In this document: positions 12,633 through 24,103 of the stretch, in pieces
How positions within the stretch are numbered: position 1 is the first letter of the stretch
Layout of the letters: each line of letters begins with the position of its first letter
NCBI GenBank assembly: GCA_009667805.1
Contig: CM019069.1
Coordinates: forward strand, 90,679,204-90,743,203
Length of the DNA stretch: 64,000 bases
Direction of reading: 5' to 3'
Source: Leptobrachium leishanense
Taxonomy: Eukaryota > Chordata > Amphibia > Anura > Megophryidae
Translations under genes and position numbers: made by a program
Notes under the pieces: generated by a model
Database searches by the model: none
What the model was told of the DNA's origin: nothing
Seen by the model: the letters and a program-made list of their open reading frames with translations, nothing else

Positions 12633-13077
12633 GGCTAGGGTCAGATGAGCGCATTTTTTACAGACTGCGTCCGTGCAGTATGGACGTACTTACTGACTGA
12701 CAACAAGGTAGTGGCCAAACAGTCCGTTTTTTTCACTGACGTATTTTTTGACTGATGTAGCAGGGAAAATAAATTAAAATGAAAAAACATTCTGTCCGTC
12801 AAAAATGCTGGACGTATAAATGCAGTCCATCTGACCTCGTTTCATCACTCACATACAAAGCTGCACGGACGTTGCGGACGTGGCGCACTCCGCACATCCG
12901 TTCTAGCAGTATTACGTTCTTGCCCTAACCTGCGTCCGTTTGCTGCGTCCGCCATGCATCCGCACTTCCGTGCGGACGTACTTCATGTGTGGGGCTCCAT
13001 TGGTCAGAATGCTGGACGTGTATGGACGTGATAACTGCGAATATGGACGTGATAACTGCGCTCGTCTGACCCCAGCC
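12633..13077. mobile_element. Harbinger-type MITE
   Basis: GGCTAGGGTCAGATGAGCGC on the left pairs with CTCGTCTGACCCCAGCC on the right. The flanks are TAA and TTA. Composite 2 has the uninterrupted sequence (ACATCTAAAGCAATG on the reverse strand near 29415), so this is a filled site with a matching empty site. Confidence 0.88.
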
Positions 13078-13116
13078 TTAAGCAATGTTATTTTTCACCT
13101 CGGGATTAAACATTCA

Positions 13117-14070
13117 CAGGGTTATTCAGAGAGCGGTGAAAAGCAGGAGAATAACTGGAGAAGTGAAAATTCTAGGTCAAAATAGCCAAACCAGAAAAAT
13201 TCTCCCATTTAACTCACTTTCCAAATTGGCTATTTGGTCTAGATTGTTCTCTTCTCTTGCCAGTTCTCCTGACTTTCACCTCTCTCTCAGGGTTGTTCAG
13301 AGAAAGGTGAAAACCAGGAGAATGGCAGGAAAAGAGAACAATCTGGACCAAATAGCCGATTTGGAAAGCGAGATAAGGCTAGGGTCAGACTAACGCATTT
13401 TTCACAGCGACCGTCAAAAAGTGCGTCCGAACGCATTGCCTTATTTTTTCACGGAATGAAAACCGGTGCGAAAACAGTCATGCGATGCGCATTTTTGTGC
13501 GTGATTTTTTACGGCTCCAAACCAGGAAACTTTGGGTGTCTAGACATTATGTTGGCCGGACATGAGCAGGGTCTGACGTCTCCAAATCACGCACACACGC
13601 CGCTAGTGGACGCAGCGCACTCTGTACGTCCGTACTAGCGGTTCTGCGTTCTTGAAAAAATGCGTTCATTTTCCACTTGCGTTGTGCAGCCGGACTTTCG
13701 TGCGACCGTACTTCGTATATTGGCTGTCATTGCCCGTCATTTGCTGCTAGTGCGGCCGTGATTAAGTGCACCTAAACGCATGTTAAAAATTCGCTAGTCT
13801 GACCCCAGCCTAAATGGGAGAATTTTTCTGGTTTGGCTATTTTGACCTAGAACTTTCCATTCTCCAGTCATTCTCCTGCTCTACACCGCTCTCTGAATAA
13901 CCCTGACAGGGTTATTCAGAGAAAGGTGAAACTCAGGAGAATGACTGAAGAGAAAATTCTAGGTCAAAATAGCCAAACCAGAAAAATTCTCCCATTTTTC
14001 TCACTTTCCAAATCGGCTATTTGGTCTAGAATTTTCCATTCTCCAGTCATTCTCCTGCTTTTCACCGCCA
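13117..14070. repeat. Tandem fold-back S units
   Basis: Three head-to-tail partial copies of a short palindromic element beginning CAGGGTTATTCAGAGAGC, starting near 13117, 13287 and 13907. The arms pair AGGTCAAAATAGCCAAACCA with its complement, which flanks a 10-30 bp spacer. The first two units are interrupted by the Harbinger MITE at 13377. The junction at 13901-13910 (CCCTGACAGG) is one unit's end abutting the next unit's start. Confidence 0.75.
13377..13810. mobile_element. Harbinger-type MITE shared by both hAT composites
   Basis: The ends are GGCTAGGGTCAGACTAACGC and TCTGACCCCAGCC with TAA on both sides (13374-13376, 13811-13813). A copy lies at the identical place in composite 2 (28689-29114). 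It was therefore already a passenger when the composite transposed. Confidence 0.9.
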
Positions 14071-14689
14071 AAAAATCTGTAAACTTTTTCTACGTGTCCG
14101 AAAATGTCTTCTCTTCTCATACAGACTGCCGCCCCAAGCAGTTGTTTATGGATAGATTAAAGGAAAAGCATTTACCGTCATTTGAAATGTCATTTTTTGG
14201 TTTTTACATATTTCTATACATCATAGAAATCCGCCACTTCACGGGCAGGTTATGGGGACCTCCTAGGCACGATATTTGAAGGAATTTTTCATTTTTATTT
14301 TTAACCCTTATTTCATGGAAAACTCACTGTCCCTTTAAAATCTTTTTTTTTAACTTTTTGTCCTTGTTTCCTGTCCCCAGGGCACTACTCAGACCCCCAT
14401 ACACTTTATGGCAAATATCTAGCATATATGCCCTCTTGGAGGGCACTCTAAAAACCGAATTTTCAGCCCCATTGGCTTGTATGGGGTCCGAGTTCGGGTT
14501 CGGGTTCGGACCAGAACATTTGGAAAGTTCGGGTTCGGCTTCGAATCAAACTCGGGGAGTGTTCGGCTCATCCCTACTCAGAAGTACACGTCGTTGTCTT
14601 GTAATAAAACAGACAGATGGTCAGTTACAACAATGAAACTTATATGCAGCAATAAATGGACATGACAGTCTTGGCTTCTGTATCAATAG

Positions 14690-14800
14690 TTGCGAAATGT
14701 GTATATGTGAAAGTGCGTGGGAAAGATTATGTGTGTATGCAGGTATGAATGTGTGTATGTGTGAAAGTGTGTATGATTGAAAGTGTATTTCCCGATGGAA
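14690..14800 (+). repeat. TG-rich low-complexity stretch
   Basis: Irregular GTGTGTATG and GTGAAAGTG repeats. It is non-coding. Confidence 0.6.
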
Positions 14801-14937
14801 AACCAGGCGTTTATAAGGCTACACAATGTAGCTATTCTATTTTCTAGTTAGACCTGTAATTTCTCTACATGGTCACATGGTCACAGTCAGCTGTTAGGGG
14901 GCAGAACATTCCAAGAAGAGATCTGCAGCTTAAGCAT

Positions 14938-15338
14938 ATAGAAACATAGAAAAATGTCGGCAGATAAGAACCTTTCGGCCCATCTAGTCTGCCCAATTAC
15001 ATGGATACTTTACCTGGATTTATCTTTTGTTTAGGATAGCCTTATGTCTATCCCATGCCTGCTTAAATTCAATTACTGTTTTGGCCTCTACCACTTCAAC
15101 TGGAAGGCTGTTCCATGTATCCACCACCCTCTCAGTAAAATAATGCTTCCTGATGTTACTTTTAAACCTTTGCCCCTCTAATCTAAGACTATGTCCTCTT
15201 GTTTTGCTACTTTATTTCCTTTTAAATATATTCCCTTCCTCTACCTTGTGGATTCCCTTTTACGTTTTTAAATGTTTCTATCATATCTCCTCTGTCTCGT
15301 CTTTTTTCCAAGCTATACATGTTAAGATCATTAAGCCG
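14938..15338 (-). mobile_element. CR1-like LINE 3' end fragment
   Basis: Starts with AACATAGAAAAATGTCGGCA and continues through the antisense of the LINE C-terminus, as at 9.2 kb. It ends abruptly at about 15338, so it is a shorter 5' truncation of the same family. Confidence 0.85.
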
Positions 15339-16650
15339 ATATAGAAACTTATATTGGTCGGTTTGGTCTGTTTATTTCGGGACAGAGAGTGAAGTCACTA
15401 TAAATCCTTTTGTGTCATGTCACTCGAAATTTCATTCATACCTATTACTGCCCAGATTTATAAAGGATATTTAATATTTAACAGCAGACTTGATGCTGGT
15501 TTTCTGAAGTCTACAAAAGTTCATTTTCATAGTACACTGTTAAGAAGCCAAACTATAGGCTAGGTTTCTATTTTTGTTTTGATAAAAGATGCAGAGTAAG
15601 AAGAATATGAAACGGACAGAAACCGACTCCTTAGGGATTAGTGACATAGAAACAATGTTCTCCTTGTTGCAAACAATGGTAAAAATCGCAGTCGTTGCAG
15701 TTATGATTAATGTTGGCTATCCAGAGAATGAAAATTGAACACTATCAGCTGAAGTTACAACAGTGAGTGCTTTTGGCTAAACCCTACTACCCAATGTTTT
15801 TAAGAGCTTATACTTACAAAAGAAAGCAGTTGGTCACTTTCTATTTCGTCACCCAAATTTGAGTGAAGAAAAATATATATAGCTTCCCAAAGACCTGTTG
15901 CTCTGTTGCCTACACTCTGGCCTGTAGTATGGCCTATAATAGAAAGAAATGGAGCAAAAAGTCTCAACCCACTGTTTGCTCTTACTCTTTAATATCTTCA
16001 TTGCAATGTGGCGCCCAGTCCCGATACCACTGTACTTGGAAGATGTAAAATTATTACCAGTGGAATTTAATTTTTCTCCGTTTATTCAGTTTCTCAAGCT
16101 TTTCTTTAGTTTAATGTTCGTATTAGGGAGGAGTTTTTGCAAAACAAATAGGTCTTAAGGATGATTAAAGGAGATGGATTTGTTAGATTATGTTAAAATA
16201 CATATATGTATTTACGTATTTATTATTCTACAAATAGAGAACGACAAACATATTTTGAATTACTCCTTAGCTATTTAAAGAACAATGTCATGCACCATTT
16301 AGCTGAAACAATATATATGAGAACAACAATAGTGTGCAAAAACAGAACAGTTTGTTCTTCAGTTACCACCCATTATTTCTAGGGCAGTATTGTAAATATA
16401 CCTTCAAGGGGCTTAAAACAATAGCTCACAAAGATTCTCTGCAAGGCATCATGAATGTAATCTAACCCTGAGCCAATTTAACTATAAGATAAAAATAATG
16501 TTTAGTACCCAACTGTTAGTTTTTCATTGCAAACCTACAGTACTCGAAATCTACAATGCAGAAAACTGTTGTACTTCATATCAACAAAGGATCACATAAA
16601 ATGCTATAATGAAATGTCCCTTTACATTAAAAGCAGAATTATACAGGGTT
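15339..16650. other. Unassigned sequence
   Basis: No recognised gene or repeat. Short frames only. Confidence 0.5.
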
Positions 16651-16699
16651 ATTCAAAGAGCACCTCTTTCATTCCGCGGGCCAACATTATGGTGTGCCC

Positions 16700-17165
16700 A
16701 GACACACCCAGCACACCCCGTGTGCATGCAAATGGTGCAACATCATTGTTCACATTATATTTGAAATGTGAACAATAGTGCTGCATTAATAAATAAAAAC
16801 ATACAGGGTTATTCAGAGAGCGTGAAAAGCAGGAGAATGACTGGAGAATGAAAAATTCTAGGTCAAAATAGCCGATTTGGAAAGTGAGGTGAAAGGGAGA
16901 ATTTTTCTGGTTTGGCTATTTTGACCTAGAATTTTTCATTCTCCAGTCATTCTCCAGTCATTCTCCTGCTTTTCACACTCTCTGAATAGCCCTGATAGTT
17001 TTTTTCATTTATTTATTTTTTTACATGGTTTTTTATATAACCTGGTCATGTTTGGTTTCATTGGAAAGGCTATACTCTGACTTTTCCAATGATACCAGTC
17101 ACTCTCACTCCCACTGATCAGGAGATAGACGTGTCCAACTGACCACCTGCCTCTAGCCAGTTAAT
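16700..17165 (+). mobile_element. Decayed family P1 MITE remnant
   Basis: Contains the P1 landmarks AACAATAGTGCTGCATTAAT, GGTCATGTTTGG and TGATCAGGAGATAG in the same order as the copy at 2.5-2.7 kb. Both TTAA ends are missing. An S fold-back element is inserted within it. Confidence 0.7.
16804..16994. mobile_element. S fold-back MITE
   Basis: 191 bp, beginning CAGGGTTATTCAGAGAGC and ending TCTGAATAGCCCTG, with ATA on both sides. Almost the whole element is one imperfect palindrome. The superfamily is unassigned: a 3-bp ATA duplication or a TA duplication could both be read. Confidence 0.75.
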
Positions 17166-17195
17166 ACCACCTAGGAAATGTATCTAAAACACATA

Positions 17196-17275
17196 CATTA
17201 TATTGCCAAAAGTATTCGCTCACCTGCCTTGACTCGCATATGGATGGGTGAGCGAATACTTTTGGCAATATAGTG
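17196..17275. mobile_element. 80-bp Tc1/mariner-type hairpin MITE
   Basis: TA flanks both sides. The arms are TATTGCCAAAAGTATTCGCT and its exact complement, with a loop of about 20 bp. I recall this terminal sequence from Tc1-like repeats widespread in teleost fish; that recollection has not been checked here. Confidence 0.8.
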
Positions 17276-17516
17276 TATATCCAGCAGGAACCCCAAAAGC
17301 TGCAGTGGCTCCATTTTACCAGCAGATGCCTGCCAAATAGGTTATTACAATATGGAAAACATTTGGAATATTTCCAAATATTTTTTACTGTATAATCCAT
17401 TAAACATGGTTTTCCAAAACGCTACTGGCTCCTGACAATATTTTTATTTTTGTTGTTTTTTTGGAAAATCCCTTGGTGGTGAAGGGGCTAAGTAAAATTA
17501 CATGACAAATGACATA

Positions 17517-18837
17517 CAGGATTATTCAAAGAGAATCGAAAAGTCACCGCATGTTCTGTGACTTTTTGTTCTCTTCAATTCAGGCCAATTCGGCAATCCC
17601 ATTTCAGCGACCCTGCGGTGTATTTAGCAAGCACCACAGGGCCGTCGAAGCGCAGGGAAAAGCTGCCGCAAACCTGAAGAAAAGTCACCGCAAAAAAACG
17701 GCGAATGCAAGCCAATAACAGGCAAAAGCATCTGGATTAACCCGCCGAAGACGCCGGAAAAACCCGAGCAGGGGCCGATCACACGCAGCACAGCCGCCGG
17801 AAAAAGCCGACACCGCAGAAGAAGGCAGTGAATAAATTAGAAAAACAGTTTGCTTGAATGTTTGAAAAGTGAAACGCTGTTTGAAAAGAAACTACTGAGC
17901 GAAAATGTCTGAAATTTACATATGAGGTCCAAGGAATGATAATAAAAAGGGCTGTTACAGAAAAAATAAGTAAACTTAAAAAATAAATAAATAAAAATCT
18001 GACTTTTTAAAAAAAAATAAAGATCCAGAAAAATGCAAGCACCACAGGCCTGTCGTAGTGCAGGGAAAAGCCGCCGCAAACCTGATGAACACTCACCGCA
18101 AAACCCGGCCAACACACACCGAAACCTGCAAAAACATCTGGATTAACCCCGCCGAACTCGCCAGAGAAACCCGAGCAGGAGCCGATCAGAGCGCAGAGCA
18201 GCCACCGGAAAAAGCCGACCCAATAGACGAATGGAGTGAAAAAAACAAAACGTACGCTTGAATGTTTGAAAAGTGAAACGCTGTTTGCAAAGAAACTACT
18301 GAACGAAAATGTCTGAAATTTACATATAAGGTACAATGATTGATAATAAAAGGGCTGTTACAGAAAAAAGGATTTAAAAAAAATAACACAATAAAGTTTT
18401 TCGCAAAAAAATCCCAAAAATGCCTAAAAGATCCTAAAAAATCGAAAAATAAAGCGACATTTTACTGCAGAATATTATAATGCATGGTTTATTAGATATT
18501 GAATTAAAATGGGAATATTTTTAACATTGAAGCCTATGGGATTCGCCTGAATAAACCTGCCGAATTAAACCACCGAATGGCAGAGCATTTCGGGAATCTT
18601 TCACTGCTGGTTTGTGCTCTCTGAATAGCCGAAGCAGTGCTTTTTTATGGGGATTTCACTGCCCTCGAACAGGCACCGAACGGGCACCGTATGTGCAGGC
18701 AATTCGCCAAATCTTGGCGAATAGCCTGCTCTCTGGATAGCCGAATGGCCAAGAAAGATAACCGAACGCTGATTTTCAGCGTTCGGTTACCTTTCTCCAG
18801 CCATTTGGATCTCTTTGAATAACCCTGATAATATCCA
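17517..18837. mobile_element. Family F DNA element, most complete copy
   Basis: The ends are CAGGATTATTCAAAGAG and CTCTTTGAATAACCCTG, flanked by ATA on each side. It is 1321 bp. It contains an internal direct duplication of about 400 bp: the block GCAAGCACCACAGG at 17627 recurs at 18037, each followed by AAACCTGA and by a TTGAATGTTTGAAAAGTGAA block. The open frames are repeat by-products with no recognised domain. Confidence 0.78.
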
Positions 18838-19370
18838 TATTATTAAAAATATGCATGCAGTGAGCATCCCTCTCATTACAGAGGCTGCCTTTATTTCCAC
18901 ACACTCTTTGTGAACTGTAGGGAGAGTAATATACTACCTGACCTATTTTTTCAGGAATGTGTGCACCTGATCCAGTGCTCTTTGAGAAAGACAGTCAGGA
19001 CATTCCATGTGAGATGCAATGTACTGATTATAAATCTATGAATCATAAATTTCACAGCAAACACAAACAAGGTATTCTCAGGTTTGGCTTGGTTTATGTA
19101 CCTTAATATATCAGCCCATTGTGAAGGTCAGCTTACAGCTAGTTTGCACCATTTCCCGAACTGTTTTCCCCTTTTCCTAAGCAGCATGACCCTTGTATGG
19201 TATAAAAGGGTAAATGTAAGTATTCATTGTCTGCATCGCCTTTTTTGTGACTTTCCAGCTGCTTGCCACTACGAATTTCTGACTTTCTGAATGTGTGCTT
19301 GGTCCTGCTTGGTTTTTCATAGTAATGTATGAGTGCGGTAGGTACATGTTTATATTTTGTCATGGGGCAC
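18838..19370. other. Unassigned sequence
   Basis: No gene or repeat end recognised. Confidence 0.5.
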
Positions 19371-19489
19371 CTTTAACGTGGTGCAAAAGGGGCCGGTGGC
19401 CCTGGGCCCAATCATTGTTTTGGGGCCCAAGGCAGCTGCCTCTTGAGACCTCAAAAACCATGGCCTGCTCTGCACCCTGCAGCTATCTG

Positions 19490-20480
19490 GCGTGGATTGC
19501 AGACTTCTCCCACAGTGGACTGACATCTTGGATGTCAGCACTGCCTGCAGAACCCCCCGCCCCACCCACTGATGTCATCCAAATGGGACTTCCCTGGCCA
19601 GGCAGGGAATTCCCTATGGAGGAGATATAGGGGTTGTTTGGACTCACATATCTCCGGAACCCTAGAATATGAAATCACAGAATATGATCATATCTTGCCT
19701 AAGCCTGTTAAAGAAGGTCAAGTCAGAGCATGGCCTTTCCAATGTTAAAAACATAATCAGGTTTTATTTAAAAAAAAATAAAAAAAAAATTGTTTTCTTT
19801 TTATTTTTACTCTAATGAAGCACTATTGGTCACTTTTCAGTTTTAAAGTGACCAATGATGCTGCACTAACTCACTTTATTTCCCAGAATGACAGCAAGTG
19901 TGGAGGTGATGGCACAATGCATTATTACGAATTGTTCCATCAAAAACCTAAACCACCGCACTCCAGCGAGGGGCACAGGGGGTCCTTTGCAACCCTGAGA
20001 CTCTAAACTTTAAACTGCAAAAGGTCAAATGAGGTGTCATTGGGCAGATCAGAACCTGGCCTTTCCATTGACACAAAATATGACCACCTATGGTGTAAAG
20101 ATAGAAAAAAATGTTTTTCCTCTGTTCAAAGGTAATTATAAAGCAAACACTGCTGGTGCACTAACTCACCTCATTTCCAACTATGAGAGCAAATGGGGAG
20201 CTTATACCACAATGTGTTATTACCCATTTGTCCATTTACAACACAAGCTGCCGCACTACTGCATGGAGAGTGGGAGTCCTTTGGACCCCTGTATCACCAT
20301 TATTTCCACCCACAAAGTTAAGTATCATTGGACGGGTCAGAGTCTGGCCTCTCCCCAATGATTCCAAACATGAAAAAAGAAAACACAATTTTTTTATATT
20401 GTGGTTTTTTTGGGGGGCTGTTGGGGTGGAGAGAAAAATTGCATGGGGCAATGCAATTGCAATGGGGGGCTCAGTCAATA
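19490..20480 (-). mobile_element. Old P1-like MITE with internal duplication
   Basis: GAGCATGGCCTTTCCAATG and CTCCGGAACCC-type palindromic blocks match family P1 in inverse orientation, at lower similarity. A segment of about 290 bp is present twice: GCACTAACTCACTTTATTTC near 19864 and GCACTAACTCACCTCATTTC near 20157. Ends are not identified. Confidence 0.5.
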
Positions 20481-20499
20481 CTAAAGACAGCCGTGATTG

Positions 20500-21187
20500 T
20501 GTCTGATATTATGCAGATGTCACTCAATGTTCTGTATTCATTGCCATAAACTCTATTTTTTAGAACGCAAACAAATTTCTTTAATTGATAGCTATATTAG
20601 GGGTAATTGAAGGCTATTTGTCATAACAACCTGGTTGTGCCTATGTGTGAGCAGAGCAAAACATCTTGTTTACAGTATTTCATTAACCCCTTCACACCTA
20701 AAATCGAGTTCTCAATTTTCCTTTGCAATGCATTGAAAAGCAGTCATTAGCACATCAAAAGACCATTTTCACACCTTTTTAAAGCAAGATTAGAGTACTC
20801 CCTATGGAGAAACAAAATCCTTCCTTGTATGTCTCTCCAAGCCCCCTGGAGAAACATAAAGTCATTTGCAATTAGCAGCCCTAAACCCCACTGTAACAAA
20901 AATTCAAACAAATTACTGCTGAATTATAGGGAGAGGGCAGAGCTCTCTGGGGACACTAACTGCTGTACAGGAAAAAGATTTAGGGGTTATAATGACAGAA
21001 AATCCCTGTACAGTACAGATACAAGGCGTTACTGTAATCTCCATATTGAAGCATTATGCCACATACAGATATTATTTTTATATTCTATTGGTATTTTTTG
21101 GAAGTTGCATTGCTAATATTCTCATTATGATCGCTACAAATCCCTATAAGCAGGAAATCTGAGCATTTTTAATATTTACGTTTATCA
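20500..21187. other. Unassigned sequence
   Basis: No recognised feature. A TTAACCCCTTCAC at about 20684 looks like a stray P1-type end, without a partner that I can identify. Confidence 0.4.
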
Positions 21188-21195
21188 CAGTTTAT

Positions 21196-22138
21196 TAGAG
21201 GTGTGCAAGGCAGAAAAATTTGTTTTGTTTCGTTTCCTTTAAAATAATTAGATTTTCGTAATTTCGTTTCATATTTCGGAGCTTATTTCATTTCGTATTT
21301 CATTTAGTTTTGTTTCGGATCGCTTCGAAATTGATTCGATATTTGATATTGTTTCGATGGTTGTTATAGCAATTCAATAATTGATATATCAATTCGAATT
21401 TCGGATCACTAAATAAAACCCCAATTAATCAAATTTTGCTTTTAAAAGGCAAGCAATGGTTAAATATTGAGCTGTCTCACATATCTAGTACCAGAGGCCA
21501 ATTAAGAGGGACAGGGAAATAGTAAAATGAAACTGATTTGTTTCATAAAGTCGTTTGTTCAGCTGACTGTAGTATTTGTATGTATTGTAAGTTAAGATCA
21601 ATTTGATACTTGATATATCAATTTGATTATTGATATATCAATTCAAATTTCAGATTGCTAAATAAAACCCCAGTTAATCAAATTTTTCTGTTAATAGGCA
21701 AGCTAGGGTTAAAAATTGAGCTGTCTCACAGATTTGGTAACAGAGGCCAATTAACAGGGACAGGGTGCTTGTGAAACAGTAAAACGCAACTGATTTGTTT
21801 CATAAAGTCGTTTGCTGACTATAGTACTTGTATCTATTGTAAGTTAAGATCAATTCGATAGTTGATATATCAATGCGATAGTTGATATATCAATTCAATA
21901 TCGACTCAGTAGTTGATATTGATTCGAATTTCAGATCACTAAATAAAACCCCAATTGATCAATTTTTTTCTTTTATGATGAAACAGTATAACAAATTGAA
22001 TTCGTTATATACTGTTTTGTTTCATTTAATTTCGAATTCGTATTGAATTGATTCGTTATTTTGGAAGCATTTCTGAAATACAAATAAATGAAATTCGTTA
22101 CGAATTTCAGTTCATTATGAAACGAATGCACACCTGTA
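21196..22138. mobile_element. hAT MITE, 943 bp, with internal repeats
   Basis: The ends are TAGAGGTGTGC and GCACACCTGTA (inverted, one mismatch), flanked by a perfect 8-bp duplication CAGTTTAT (21188-21195 and 22139-22146). The interior is AT-rich and repeats a block of about 235-250 bp that starts with GATCACTAAATAAAACCCC. Full copies begin near 21404 and 21655, and a partial third near 21935. GATATATCAATTCAA-type hexads fill the joints. No coding frame. Confidence 0.92.
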
Positions 22139-22352
22139 CAGTTTATCACCTATATGATAATAATGCAGATTAAATTTGAAATTGTGTAAGATAAAGGACA
22201 CCATCTACAGCTCAGAATCTTACATTTTAAAAATATTTCTATAAAGGATGAACGAATACATGAAAAATTAAAACTGAGCAAATTAACATTATTTACATTT
22301 TTTAACTATCTCAGAATAACAATTTCTGTGTGAAACTTCTATTTTACTGTAC

Positions 22353-22523
22353 CAGGGTTATTCAGAGAGCAGTGAAAAGCAGGAGAATGGAAAATTTTAG
22401 GGCAAAATATCTGATTTGGAAAGTGAGATGAATGGGAGAATTTTTCTGGTTTGGCTATTTTGACCTAGAATTTTCCATTCTCCAGTCATTCTCCTGCTTT
22501 TCACCGTTCTCTGAATAACCCTG
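22353..22523. mobile_element. S fold-back MITE
   Basis: Begins CAGGGTTATTCAGAGAGC and ends CTCTGAATAACCCTG. Same palindromic core as at 16.8 kb. 171 bp. Confidence 0.8.
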
Positions 22524-24103
22524 TATATTTAATTGTTAACTTCAAATCCCTTGTTTCAAATAAATGTGATGATACCATTTTTTTCAACAAAAATCACATG
22601 GTAGTGAAGGGGTAAAGCCTTTATCTGTTGCTGTGTTAAAACACCTGACATTTTTATTGTGAAGCCCTTTCATTGTCACTAGAATGGCGAATTATCTTGC
22701 AACGCTAACTGATTCTTTATGTGAAATGTTTTCTTGCAAAACATATTAAAAAAAATTCTGCATGTAAATAAAATCGTTTTTTCCTGATTAATAGAATGGT
22801 AAATTGGTGAAACGTGTCAGTCATTTCTATCACTCTATCACTGAAATGAGCAGATCAGAATTGTTCATTATTCTAAAAGTACAGTAACCTGCCAGACTAT
22901 TCGAGTGACGAGGGAAGTTACCTCTTGATTTGTAAAAGTGAGCAGTTACCATTTGTGAGCAGAACAAAAGGATTTCAGTGCTCAGTCACAAATATTAATT
23001 TCTCCTTACGAATAGTAGTTTTATTATGAAATAGAAACTTTTTCCTCTTGACGTTTTAATAAGGAGTCAGTGTTATTGATTTATTTTACCATTAAATAGA
23101 TAGTATTTATCCATTGCAATTTAGATTAGATGATGCTATGCTTGTCTAACCAAGAAACAGAAACTCTAGCAACCCTTCCATTTCGGGTACAAACCTCCCT
23201 CTAAATGTACATGTAAATTTTATTATTTTAAGGTATGTTCTCTATTTTATCACTATTTGTTACACAAGGTTTGTAACTAGCATTTGGTTTATTATACTTC
23301 ACTGGATAAATGCTTAGGCTTTATGCCATACAGCAACTAAATCAAATCAATGAACATCTAGAGTATCTATCACAGACTGGAAGCTTTTATTTCCTTTTGT
23401 CTTTTAAAAGATAAACATTCACTCAATTTCCTATAATGCACCGACTTCCCACTCTTCTCCCTTAAGTAATCATTCATACTGTAGTAATCACCTGCATGAG
23501 TGCACGAGAAGGCACAAAGTAAAAACCCCTCGTCTTCTGTACTATTATTTATTATACTTTCTTTTGAAATGTCTCATATTCTAATTTCAATGCATGTAGG
23601 CTTCAGCAGTTTCACTAATGATAAATATAAATTGATACAGTGAATAGGAAAAAGGTAGTTAACATCATTAAATATCATTAAACGTTCACAATTTATCTAA
23701 ATACACATTTCCGCACCCTTTCCACATATATAAATCTCTTTCTGTTGTGTAAAATTCAATAGAACATTTGGAGATTTTATGTATGTTTCAATATGCTAAA
23801 TATTCAATGTTTCCGTTCAGGTTCATGCCAAATAAACAAAAATATTCACTTTGGCAATCCGCATACAAATATACTTGCGTATATGCAAACTCACACTGTT
23901 ACTAGACTTGTAATTTCATTTTCGATTTGTCTGAATAAAGAATTAATGAAGCACTGCATGGGAGAAAGGAATGATGAACAAAGTGTTTCATGGATGAATT
24001 CATTCATCAACTCATTTCTCATTTGTGGTGCAAGAAAATGGTGAGGAAAAAGGGTAGTATTTGAACTTATTTGGCAAATCAACACATTTGTTCACCATAT
24101 AAA
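22524..24103. other. Unassigned sequence
   Basis: About 1.6 kb with no recognised gene or repeat end, apart from a GTGAAGGGGTAAA motif at about 22605 that resembles an inverted P1-type end. Confidence 0.5.

Larger units (their letters stand above)
11103..14576. mobile_element. Non-autonomous hAT composite, copy 1
   Basis: It begins TAGGGATGAGC and ends GCTCATCCCTA, and is flanked by a perfect 8-bp target duplication CTCAGAAG (11095-11102 and 14577-14584). That combination defines the hAT superfamily. No hAT transposase is present. The interior is a mosaic of a TTAA-type MITE, two Harbinger MITEs, tandem fold-back S units and an F-like block near 11265. The outer ends match the long hAT element at 60.1 kb, its likely source of transposase. 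Confidence 0.92.
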
